Source: Lachnospiraceae bacterium
Lineage (GTDB): Bacteria > Bacillota_A > Clostridia > Lachnospirales > Lachnospiraceae
NCBI GenBank assembly: GCA_009774465.1
Contig: VSNT01000174.1
Location: 1-6,728, forward strand
DNA length: 6,728 nucleotides
Direction of reading: 5' to 3'
The notes beneath the pieces are model-generated. The model worked only from the letters and a program-made list of their open reading frames with translations. It was not told where the DNA came from and ran no database searches. This document shows positions 1 to 5,642 of this stretch, piece by piece (position 1 is the stretch's first letter; every line of letters begins with the position of its first letter). The translations under genes were made by a program, and so were the position numbers.

Positions 1-169
1 ACTTTCTCTCTTATATTTTATTCTGTTTGTATCTGTCTTTCCCTCTTGGACGGGAATCTCGTTTTGCAATTCAGGAAGCCCTCTGCAAAAATCCGGCAGA
101 CAGCTCTCCTCAACGTAAACATGCTGTAAAAAACATCCGTTATTTATTTTATACCTATAATTTATCCCT
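1..169. other. Unassigned flank downstream of xerD
   Basis: No gene can be assigned here. One minus-strand frame is open from the xerD stop to the window edge; its more protein-like part runs about 126-1 (peptide begins LQHVYVEESC...), but it has no ATG and no well-placed ribosome binding site. All three plus-strand frames are also open from the edge to stops at about 56, 127 and 171, so openness alone proves nothing. A 34-codon minus ORF (ATG at 122-120, stop near 18-20) lacks a ribosome binding site. Bases 40-115 are richer in G+C than the surroundings, which fits the start of a coding region or a structured RNA. A TATAAA hexamer on the minus strand (153-148) could be a -10 box for a following gene, but no -35 accompanies it. 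No xerD terminator is evident. Confidence 0.3.
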
Positions 170-1054
170 TTAATGTCTGGGATGTGCCTTGGCATACACT
201 TCTCTGATTCTGCTATGATTCATGTTCGCATAAATCTGTGTGGTGGAAATATCTGAATGTCCCAGCATTTCCTGTACACTTCTTAAGTCAGCTCCATTTT
301 CAACCAAATGTGCCGCAAAAGAGTGGCGCAGCGTATGAGGTGTAATATCCGCCACAATCCCTGCCTTTTTGGCATAGAATTTAATCAGCTTCCAGAATCC
401 CTGCCTGCTCATAGGTTGTCCGGAACAATTTACAAACAAATATTCTGACTCCTTGTCCTTAATCATTGCAGACCGGGTTCCCTCCAGATAACGCAAAAGC
501 GCATTTCTGGCCTCATTTCCAAAAGGAATAATTCTTTCCTTTTCTCCATCCCGGCAAAGCAGATATCCCATCTGCAGATTAATATCCTCTATCTTTAGAT
601 GAATCAATTCCGTCACTCTGATTCCTGTGGCATACAAAAGCTCCAGCATTGCTTTATCCCGAATTTCTTTGGGTGAATTTCCCTGTGGCTGCTCTAACAG
701 TCTTACCACTTCATCTGTTGTCAGAATTTCCGGCATTTTCTTTTCAATTTTAGGCGCATGAAGGGTTTCCGCCGTGTCTTCCATGACCATCCCTGTCTTA
801 AACAGATAATGATAAAATGCTTTCAGGGAGGCAATGTTCCGGGAAATGGTTGCAGCAGAAAACTTGTTTTTCTCTAAAAAAAGTATATAAGAATTCAAAT
901 TTGTAATAGTAATTTTCTTTACATCTTCTATTCCCTGCTGTTCCATGTAATTTCTTACCTTCATCAAATCTCTGCGGTATGAAAGCTCTGTATTCTCAGA
1001 AGTTTTCTTCACATTATGTAAATAGACTATAAATGCATTAATCTCCGCGTTCAT
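170..1054 (-). CDS. xerD: Tyrosine recombinase XerD, chromosome dimer resolution
   Basis: A 294-residue site-specific recombinase that with XerC resolves chromosome dimers at dif. Residues 1-100 form the core-binding SAM-like domain (motif around ENTELSYRRDL, 20-30); residues 108-294 form the catalytic domain. Catalytic residues visible are R146 (ATGIRVTEL), H240 and R243 (HTLRH), H266 (LGHSD) and the nucleophile Y275 (TTQIYANM). The C-terminus HPRH is XerD-like rather than XerC-like. The beta-hairpin that normally reads GKGxKER is RDGEKER here, so the usual catalytic lysine is Asp169. I chose ATG 1054-1052 because an upstream TTG frame start at 1153 would overlap the promoter. The best ribosome binding site, AGGAG at 1073-1069, lies 14 nt from this ATG, which is long; an ATT start at 1063 is a remote alternative. 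It is preceded by its own promoter and palindromic operators. Confidence 0.95.
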   Translation of the reverse strand: MNAEINAFIVYLHNVKKTSENTELSYRRDLMKVRNYMEQQGIEDVKKITITNLNSYILFLEKNKFSAATISRNIASLKAFYHYLFKTGMVMEDTAETLHAPKIEKKMPEILTTDEVVRLLEQPQGNSPKEIRDKAMLELLYATGIRVTELIHLKIEDINLQMGYLLCRDGEKERIIPFGNEARNALLRYLEGTRSAMIKDKESEYLFVNCSGQPMSRQGFWKLIKFYAKKAGIVADITPHTLRHSFAAHLVENGADLRSVQEMLGHSDISTTQIYANMNHSRIREVYAKAHPRH

Positions 1055-1093
1055 CTTAAAAATCGCTTCTCCTGCCAATTTATTCTTTACCGG

Positions 1094-1116
1094 AACATGT
1101 TTACATAAAACATGTT
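1094..1116. promoter_or_regulatory. Twin AACATGTT palindromes in xerD leader
   Basis: Two identical 8-bp palindromes, AACATGTT at 1094-1101 and 1109-1116, are 15 bp apart centre to centre. Together they form a perfect 9-bp inverted repeat (arms 1094-1102 and 1108-1116) around a 5-nt spacer. They begin about 8 nt downstream of the xerD -10 box, so they cover roughly +2 to +25 of the predicted transcript. That is a typical repressor position; as RNA the same bases could form a hairpin upstream of the xerD ribosome binding site. The binding protein is unknown. The position supports regulation of xerD, but this is inference. Confidence 0.55.
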
Positions 1117-1124
1117 GTGTAACT

Positions 1125-1153
1125 ATTATAATCAGAAAAAGTAAGAAAAGCAA
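1125..1153 (-). promoter_or_regulatory. xerD promoter, sigma-A type
   Basis: On the minus strand TTGCTT (1153-1148) is separated by 17 bp from a perfect TATAAT (1130-1125). The -10 is consensus; the -35 matches only the TTG of TTGACA. Predicted transcription start is near 1118, giving a leader of about 65 nt before the ATG at 1054. It is the only good promoter in the 206-bp gap between spoIIM and xerD, so xerD probably has independent expression. Confidence 0.65.
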
Positions 1154-1236
1154 ATTTACTTTTTATCTGTTTTTCGTATATTTATGCTTATTTCATCTTC
1201 AAAATACAATATATCGGCAATACCAAATTATGTAAA

Positions 1237-1250
1237 TACAACATGTTGTA
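1237..1250. promoter_or_regulatory. 14-bp palindrome TACAACATGTTGTA, upstream operator candidate
   Basis: A perfect 14-bp palindrome whose core AACATGTT (1240-1247) equals the two copies in the xerD leader. It sits about 85 bp upstream of the xerD -35 box and just after the spoIIM stop codon. Its centre is 131 bp from the nearer leader copy, a spacing compatible with a looping operator or a second control site. It could also have a different role in ending the spoIIM transcript, since it directly follows an A/T palindrome. Confidence 0.45.
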
Positions 1251-1251
1251 A

Positions 1252-1273
1252 AAAAATATTTTAAAATATTTTT
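1252..1273. repeat. 22-bp A/T-only palindrome over the spoIIM stop
   Basis: A perfect 22-bp palindrome made only of A and T, centred between 1262 and 1263 and including the spoIIM stop codon (1263-1261). Read on the minus strand it ends in a run of seven T. It could act as a weak terminator for spoIIM, but a stem without G or C pairs is poor for intrinsic termination, so the assignment is tentative. Confidence 0.35.
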
Positions 1274-1866
1274 ACCAGATCTGAAATCAGAATTGGGTTT
1301 ACATAACTTTCTAAAAAACAGCCAATCAAAATAACAATCCATATCCATAAAAGAATAATACCCTGATGCAGAAACTGTTGTTTTTTACTTCTATAATATG
1401 GTGTCACCATATTTCCTTTCATTTGTCCTTTCCTGCTGTTTTCATAGCACCACCCTAAAAGCATAACCTGTGCCGGTATCAAAAGCAGTTGATGGGGAAA
1501 CACACTTCCCAAAATCAAAAGCAGGCCTTTTATTCCAAACCGTATGGTTGCAGCCGTAATTGTCATTCCTGCCAGCATTCCCTGCCAGACCACACAGGCA
1601 TACACAGAAATCAGGCCGATTCCGGTACTTGATAAGAGAATCAAAATGATTCCGGTGCCCATTCGATGCCGCAATACATATTTTAAAAAGCTTACATGAT
1701 TGATTTCAATGTATTTTAGTCTGTTCATTGAGGCTGCACTGAAAATTCCTGCTTCTGAAAGAAATAATTCTGTTCCCAGATTCATAATCATAACGCCCAG
1801 AAGAAAGCCGCCTAAAAACAAATAGAACCAGCGTATATAAATACTGTTTTTCCCGCCTTTCAGCAT
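1261..1866 (-). CDS. spoIIM: Stage II sporulation protein M, engulfment membrane protein
   Basis: A 201-residue polytopic membrane protein of the SpoIIM family (PF01944). In sporulating Firmicutes SpoIIM anchors SpoIID and SpoIIP in the mother-cell membrane, the DMP machine that remodels septal peptidoglycan for engulfment. Hydrophobic segments lie at about 12-32, 72-93, 96-108, 112-138 and 168-190, matching five spans. Family-like features are the polar loop after helix 1 (33-70), the FPHQLLLIPAQ motif (123-133, where others have PHG-E) and the final ESYVNP (186-191). The start ATG (1866-1864) follows AAAGGA with a 6-nt spacer. It is isolated from the Nudix gene by a strong terminator, and a sigma-E-like promoter lies in the gap. 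The family call is from helix layout and these motifs; overall sequence is divergent. Confidence 0.82.
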   Translation of the reverse strand: MLKGGKNSIYIRWFYLFLGGFLLGVMIMNLGTELFLSEAGIFSAASMNRLKYIEINHVSFLKYVLRHRMGTGIILILLSSTGIGLISVYACVVWQGMLAGMTITAATIRFGIKGLLLILGSVFPHQLLLIPAQVMLLGWCYENSRKGQMKGNMVTPYYRSKKQQFLHQGIILLWIWIVILIGCFLESYVNPILISDLVKIF

Positions 1867-1896
1867 TTTAAATCCTTTATTCTTTTCTTCAAGCTA

Positions 1897-1925
1897 TATA
1901 TATGAAAAACAGGCTGCGCATATGC
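1897..1925 (-). promoter_or_regulatory. Putative sigma-E promoter of spoIIM
   Basis: On the minus strand GCATATG (1925-1919) matches six of seven positions of the sigma-E -35 consensus KMATATT. After a 14-bp spacer, CATATATA (1904-1897) matches the -10 consensus CATACA-T at five of seven defined positions. Predicted start is near 1890, about 25 nt before the spoIIM ATG. No sigma-A promoter is evident in this 38-bp gap. In B. subtilis spoIIM is transcribed by sigma-E, which supports the reading. The -35 lies in the tip of the upstream terminator, and GCATATGC is itself palindromic, so a chance match is possible. Confidence 0.5.
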
Positions 1926-1936
1926 ACAGCCTGTTT
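1905..1936 (-). terminator. Intrinsic terminator after the Nudix gene
   Basis: A perfect 10-bp stem (arms 1936-1927 and 1916-1907, AAACAGGCTG with CAGCCTGTTT) is extended inward by a wobble pair and G-C and C-G pairs over a small loop. On the minus strand it runs into TTTTT ending at 1905. It starts 19 nt after the Nudix stop codon and closes the aminotransferase-Nudix unit. The plus-strand side has only three T, so it acts on minus-strand transcription. Confidence 0.9.
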
Positions 1937-1955
1937 CAGAAATATCTGTATAAAA

Positions 1956-2495
1956 TTATGCCCTCATGCACTTATCCTTATAAGCCATAATTGCTGCAAC
2001 TGTCTTGGAATCCTGAATTTCTCCTGCAAAAATCTTTTGTGTCAGTTCTTCCACTGTATAGGCTCCTGCCTGAACATACTCATCTTCATCCAAATGCTGC
2101 TTTCCTGAAGTTAAACCGGTTGCAAGATAAATATCTATTTTTTCATTACAGAAAGCGACTGTAGTATAAATACTGATCAACAGTTCCGCATGAGCCGCCT
2201 TATAACCGGTTTCCTCTTCCAATTCCCGCAAGGCAGCATCCATCGTAGGTTCATCAGCCGAATTCAAACCTCCCGCCGGAATTTCCAGGGTATAGCGTTC
2301 CAGCGCATTCCGGTATTGTCTTACCATAATAAGGCGCCCCTTATCATCCACAGGAACTACCGCTGCCGCCCCTTTATGTTTGATAAAGTCCCACTTTACA
2401 ACATTTCCATTGGGTATCTGCATGGTATCCTGATAATAATCAATAATTGCCCCATGTGCAACCAGATTTCTTGCAATTCTTTTAAATTCTTCCAT
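1956..2495 (-). CDS. nudF: Nudix hydrolase, ADP-ribose pyrophosphatase family
   Basis: A 179-residue Nudix hydrolase, probably cleaving ADP-ribose to AMP and ribose 5-phosphate in the cytoplasm. The complete Nudix box is present from G76 to Y98: G76, E82, then R90-E91-L92 with E93, E94, E95, G97 and Y98, carrying the metal-binding glutamates. The RQYR motif (59-62) and LEIPAGG (70-76) before the box are typical of ADP-ribose pyrophosphatases of the NudF/YffH group. I chose ATG 2495-2493 because GGAG lies 9 nt upstream. A frame-compatible TTG at 2510 overlaps that GGAG and is less likely. It begins 30 bp after the aminotransferase stop with no terminator between, so the two are probably cotranscribed. 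Exact substrate cannot be proved from sequence. Confidence 0.9.
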   Translation of the reverse strand: MEEFKRIARNLVAHGAIIDYYQDTMQIPNGNVVKWDFIKHKGAAAVVPVDDKGRLIMVRQYRNALERYTLEIPAGGLNSADEPTMDAALRELEEETGYKAAHAELLISIYTTVAFCNEKIDIYLATGLTSGKQHLDEDEYVQAGAYTVEELTQKIFAGEIQDSKTVAAIMAYKDKCMRA

Positions 2496-2525
2496 TTCGC
2501 TATACTCCAAATATACTATATTCTT

Positions 2526-3812
2526 TTAATTTTTAGAAAGCAGCTTTTCCACACTGACCAGCTTGACACACAAAACAAACAAATCTGTTGCCACAGACAG
2601 CTCTTCCGGTGAAGGGAAGGTAGGCGCTAAACGAATATTGCTGTCCTTCGGATCCTTTTTATAAGGGTAGGTTGCACCTGCACCTGTAAGTACTACGCCT
2701 GCTTCCTTACATTTCCTGACAATTGCTCCTGCACAGCCTTCCATTGCATCAAAAGAAATGAAATATCCTCCATTTGGGTTGGTCCATGAACCGATTTCAA
2801 GACCTGAAAGCTCACTTTCCAAAACCTCTAATACTGCCTCAAATTTAGGCCGCATAATTGCTGCATGCCTCTTCATATGTGCCTTCATGCCATCAATATT
2901 CTTAAAATATTTTGTATGGCGGAGCTGATTTAATTTATCATATCCAATTGTCTGAATTGTCATGGCAGCCTTAATCTGTTCCAGGTTTGCAGGTGATGTT
3001 ACAATTGCTGCAATCCCTGCACCAGGAAATGTCACCTTGGAGGTGGAGCAGAATTCATACACCATATCCGGATTACCTGCCTTCTCACATTCACTTAAAA
3101 TCTCTAAAAGGCTGTCACTTCTGTCCTCATATAAATCATGTACCGCATAGGCATTATCCCAGAATATTCTGAAATCTGCTGCTGCCGGTTTTAATGCTGC
3201 AAATCTTTTCACTGTTTCATCTGAGTAAGTATAGCCCTGGGGATTAGAATATTTGGGCACACACCAGATTCCCTTTACCGCAGAGTCCTCACTTACATAT
3301 TTCTCTACCAAATCCATATCAGGCCCGTCTTCTCTCATGGGAATATTTATCATTTCAATGCCAAACTGCTCTGTAATTGCAAAGTGTCTGTCATACCCGG
3401 GAACAGGACACAAAAATTTTACTTTATCCAATTTGCACCAGGGTGTGTTTCCAAGTACCCCAAGCAGCATGGAACGTGCAATGGTATCGTACATAACGTT
3501 CAGACTGGAATTACCAAAAACAATTACCTTATCTGCTGAAACCTCAAGCATATCCGCAAGCAGTTTCCTTGCCTCCGGTATTCCGTCCAAAAGCCCGTAA
3601 TTTCTACAGTCAACGCCTGTTTCTGTCGTGACGTCAGCATCTGAAATAACCATCCCCAGGAAATCCTTTTCCATATCAAGCTGGGCCGGTGATGGTTTTC
3701 CTCTGGACATATCCAACTGCAATCCCTTTGCCTTAGCTTCCTCATATTCTTTATGCAGCTCATCCTTCAACGCAAGCAGTTCACTTTCACTTAATTCCCT
3801 ATATGCCTTCAT
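2526..3812 (-). CDS. PLP-dependent aspartate aminotransferase, class Ic-like
   Basis: A 428-residue fold-type I aminotransferase of the group known as aspartate aminotransferase Ic (PF12897), expected to interconvert aspartate plus 2-oxoglutarate with oxaloacetate plus glutamate. Visible motifs are MSRGKPS (35-41), NYGLLDG (71-77), the phosphate-loop region GNSSLNV (100-106), Y140 in PVPGYDRH for ring stacking, N190 in PKYSNPQG, D219 and Y222 in DNAY, the Schiff-base lysine K259 in STSK, and substrate-carboxylate arginine R394 in NIRLAP. Length fits the family. ATG 3812-3810 follows AGGAGGA with an 8-nt spacer; a TTG-started extension to 3872 would lie in the predicted leader. It is first in a two-gene unit with the Nudix hydrolase, with a good promoter and a candidate operator upstream. 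Substrate preference is inferred from family. Confidence 0.92.
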   Translation of the reverse strand: MKAYRELSESELLALKDELHKEYEEAKAKGLQLDMSRGKPSPAQLDMEKDFLGMVISDADVTTETGVDCRNYGLLDGIPEARKLLADMLEVSADKVIVFGNSSLNVMYDTIARSMLLGVLGNTPWCKLDKVKFLCPVPGYDRHFAITEQFGIEMINIPMREDGPDMDLVEKYVSEDSAVKGIWCVPKYSNPQGYTYSDETVKRFAALKPAAADFRIFWDNAYAVHDLYEDRSDSLLEILSECEKAGNPDMVYEFCSTSKVTFPGAGIAAIVTSPANLEQIKAAMTIQTIGYDKLNQLRHTKYFKNIDGMKAHMKRHAAIMRPKFEAVLEVLESELSGLEIGSWTNPNGGYFISFDAMEGCAGAIVRKCKEAGVVLTGAGATYPYKKDPKDSNIRLAPTFPSPEELSVATDLFVLCVKLVSVEKLLSKN

Positions 3813-3856
3813 GGTGCATATCCTCCTGTTTTTATCTCTTATGGTATCTTTGGATA

Positions 3857-3868
3857 ATTGTATACAAT
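3857..3868. promoter_or_regulatory. Palindrome ATTGTATACAAT, candidate operator
   Basis: A perfect 12-bp palindrome located about +9 to +20 relative to the start predicted from the aminotransferase promoter and 30 bp upstream of its ribosome binding site. The core TTGTATACAA resembles half-sites bound by GntR-family regulators, whose operators often centre on GT-AC. No GntR gene is in the window, so the regulator is unknown. Position suggests repression of the aminotransferase-Nudix unit. Confidence 0.5.
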
Positions 3869-3882
3869 CCAATGCCCATATT

Positions 3883-3911
3883 ATTCTACTATAACATTCC
3901 TAAAGTAACAA
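3883..3911 (-). promoter_or_regulatory. Promoter of aminotransferase-Nudix unit
   Basis: Minus-strand TTGTTA (3911-3906) and TAGAAT (3888-3883) are separated by exactly 17 bp, matching the sigma-A consensus at four and five of six positions. Directly upstream, 3914-3930 is almost pure A on the minus strand, as in an UP element that contacts the RNA polymerase alpha subunit. Predicted start is near 3876. It follows the rny terminator, so this unit is independently transcribed. Confidence 0.75.
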
Positions 3912-3976
3912 GAGTTTTTTTCTTTTTTATTTGCAAAATTGTTGTCATTACACTTTATTTTGCTGAAAGTAAGTGC

Positions 3977-4023
3977 AAAAAAGAGGGTTCCCTAAGCCCT
4001 TTCGAACTTTGGGTTACCCTCTT
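3977..4023 (-). terminator. Intrinsic terminator of rny
   Basis: Arms AAGAGGGT (4023-4016) and ACCCTCTT (3988-3981) pair perfectly on the minus strand, and the second arm runs into four further T (six in a row in total). Inside the 27-nt apex, AACCC and GGGCTT can extend the structure with a bulge. It lies 30 nt after the rny stop. The plus strand has no T-run after the stem, so the direction is minus. Confidence 0.88.
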
Positions 4024-4053
4024 AAAACTCCAATTTAGCCGGCAATTGAAAAA

Positions 4054-5601
4054 CTATTTTGCGTAATCAATTACCCTTGATTCTCTGATCACATTAACCT
4101 TTATCTGCCCGGGATATTCAAGTTCAGCTTCAATCTGCTTGGAAATATCTCTGGCTAAAAGTACCATATCAGAATCAGAAATCTGTTCTGGAACTACCAT
4201 TACACGAATCTCTCTACCTGCCTGAATTGCAAAAGATTTATCTACTCCTTTAAAATTGTTTGTGATATCTTCTAATTGTTTTAATCTGCTTGTATAAGTT
4301 TCAAGCGTTTCACGTCTTGCTCCCGGTCTTGCAGCGGATATTGTATCAGAAGCCTGTACAATACATGCAATCAATGATTGAGGCTCAACATCTCCATGAT
4401 GAGATTCTACTGCATTAATAACAACAGGTGACTCTTTGAACTTTCTGCAAAGCTCAACACCCAGCTGAATATGGGAACCTTCCATCTCATGATCCACAGC
4501 CTTGCCTATATCATGCAGTAAGCCTGCTCTCTTAGCCATTCTCACATCCAGACCAAGCTCTGCTGCTAAAAGTCCTGAAAGCTGTGCTACTTCTATGGAA
4601 TGCTTTAATGCATTCTGTCCATAGCTTGTTCTAAACTTCATCTTACCAAGCAGCCGCACAAGTTCAGGGTGAATACCATGTACGCCAACCTCTAAGGTGG
4701 CAGCCTCCCCTTCCTCCTTGATCATGATTTCAACTTCTTTTTGCGCTTTTTCAACCATTTCCTCGATTCTGGCCGGATGAATACGTCCATCTACGATTAA
4801 TTTTTCAAGCGCAATTCTTGCTACTTCCCTGCGGATAGGATCAAAACCGGATAAAATGACAGCTTCCGGCGTATCGTCAATAATCAAATCAACACCGGTA
4901 AGGGTTTCAAGGGTTCTGATATTCCTTCCCTCTCTACCAATAATTCTTCCTTTCATTTCATCATTTGGAAGCTGAACTACAGAAATTGTAGTCTCGGAAA
5001 CATGATCTGCCGCACATTTCTGTATAGCTGTAACCACATATTCCTTTGCCTTCTTATCCGCTTCATCTTTGGCGCGATTCTCCATTTCCTTGATCATCAC
5101 AGCCGTTTCATGTTTTACTTCATCTTCAACAATTTTTAATAAATATTCTTTTGCCTGTTCGGAGGTTAAACCAGAGATTCGTTCCAGTTCCTGTAATCTT
5201 TGTTCATTCAGCTTTGAAATTTCAACCCGCTGCTTTGCAAGCTCGTCCTCACGAGCAGCAAGGCTGGCTTCCTTTTTCTCAATCGCATCTGATTTCTTAT
5301 CAATGTTCTCTTCCTTCTGCTGAATTCTGCGCTCATAACGCTGCGCTTCTGCACGACGTTCTTTAATTTCCTTGTCCAATTCATTTTTTGTACGAATGGA
5401 CTCTTCCTTAACTTCCAGTAAGGACTCGCGCTTTTTAGTCTCAGCAGTTTTCAAAGCTTCATCAATAATTTCGCGTGCCTTCTCCTCAGCATTTCCAATC
5501 TTGGCTTCCGATACTTTCTTATAATATGCGGTCGCCAACAGCCATGCTGTAGGAGCTGTCACTACCAGTGTAACGATGACTGCTATCAAAACTTGCATCA
5601 T
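4054..5601 (-). CDS. rny: Ribonuclease Y, membrane-anchored endoribonuclease
   Basis: A 515-residue RNase Y, the endonuclease that initiates mRNA decay in many Firmicutes and also cuts selected transcripts and riboswitch leaders. Order of parts: an N-terminal membrane anchor at about 4-26, a long charged coiled coil about 30-200, a KH RNA-binding domain about 206-270 with GRIIGREGRNIR (218-229), and an HD domain with H334, H363-D364 (LLHDIGK), H401-H402 and D419 as metal-ligand candidates. GARRE (427-431) and the C-terminal PGQIKVNVIRESR region complete the expected ending. Length matches the usual 510-520. Two tandem ATG codons occur (5601-5599 and 5598-5596); the first is closer to the strong AAGGAGGTG (5619-5611). 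It has its own terminator, and probably its own promoter in the 106-bp gap after recX. Confidence 0.97.
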   Translation of the reverse strand: MMQVLIAVIVTLVVTAPTAWLLATAYYKKVSEAKIGNAEEKAREIIDEALKTAETKKRESLLEVKEESIRTKNELDKEIKERRAEAQRYERRIQQKEENIDKKSDAIEKKEASLAAREDELAKQRVEISKLNEQRLQELERISGLTSEQAKEYLLKIVEDEVKHETAVMIKEMENRAKDEADKKAKEYVVTAIQKCAADHVSETTISVVQLPNDEMKGRIIGREGRNIRTLETLTGVDLIIDDTPEAVILSGFDPIRREVARIALEKLIVDGRIHPARIEEMVEKAQKEVEIMIKEEGEAATLEVGVHGIHPELVRLLGKMKFRTSYGQNALKHSIEVAQLSGLLAAELGLDVRMAKRAGLLHDIGKAVDHEMEGSHIQLGVELCRKFKESPVVINAVESHHGDVEPQSLIACIVQASDTISAARPGARRETLETYTSRLKQLEDITNNFKGVDKSFAIQAGREIRVMVVPEQISDSDMVLLARDISKQIEAELEYPGQIKVNVIRESRVIDYAK

Positions 5602-5605
5602 TTAC

Positions 5606-5618
5606 AGGAGCACCTCCT
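5606..5618 (-). promoter_or_regulatory. rny ribosome binding site inside a perfect inverted repeat
   Basis: The strong Shine-Dalgarno AAGGAGGTG (5619-5611) is followed at once by CTCCT, so AGGAG (5618-5614) and CTCCT (5610-5606) can pair around the triplet GTG. The hairpin is small (5 bp, 3-nt loop) but would cover the core of the site. Spacing from GGAGG to the first ATG is 11 nt, slightly long, because the complementary arm is inserted there. Confidence 0.5.
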
Positions 5619-5642
5619 TATTTAATTTTCATTGTACTATTA

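Noticed and set aside
1094..1116. LexA (SOS) box upstream of xerD
   Set aside because: GAACATGTTT resembles GAAC-N4-GTTC but has only two bases between the half-sites and lacks the final C.
1098..1125. A dif site next to xerD
   Set aside because: The XerD-like arm is good, but the position for the XerC arm matches only about four of eleven bases, no better than chance.
1055..1153. N-terminal extension of xerD by 33 codons starting at a TTG
   Set aside because: It would overlap the TATAAT promoter and the palindromes; the extension is hydrophobic and unlike XerD, while the ATG at 1054 gives the family's normal length and N-terminus.
1094..1247. Invertible xerD promoter between inverted copies of TTATGTAAA
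   Set aside because: The inverted repeats (1100-1108 and 1228-1236) are perfect for only 9 bp in an AT-rich area, their flanks diverge by a 5-bp indel, and inversion would serve no gene.
2496..2510. TTG start of the Nudix gene at 2510
   Set aside because: The TTG overlaps the GGAG that serves the ATG at 2495.
2190..2612. 140-codon open frame on the plus strand
   Set aside because: It is antisense to the Nudix and aminotransferase genes, with no ribosome binding site or recognisable domain; the minus-strand genes have complete motifs.
3253..3600. 115-codon plus-strand open frame
   Set aside because: It lies entirely antisense to the aminotransferase, whose catalytic motifs prove the coding strand.
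3813..3872. 20-residue extension of the aminotransferase
   Set aside because: The TTG start lacks a ribosome binding site and lies on the 12-bp palindrome; ATG 3812 has AGGAGGA 8 nt upstream.
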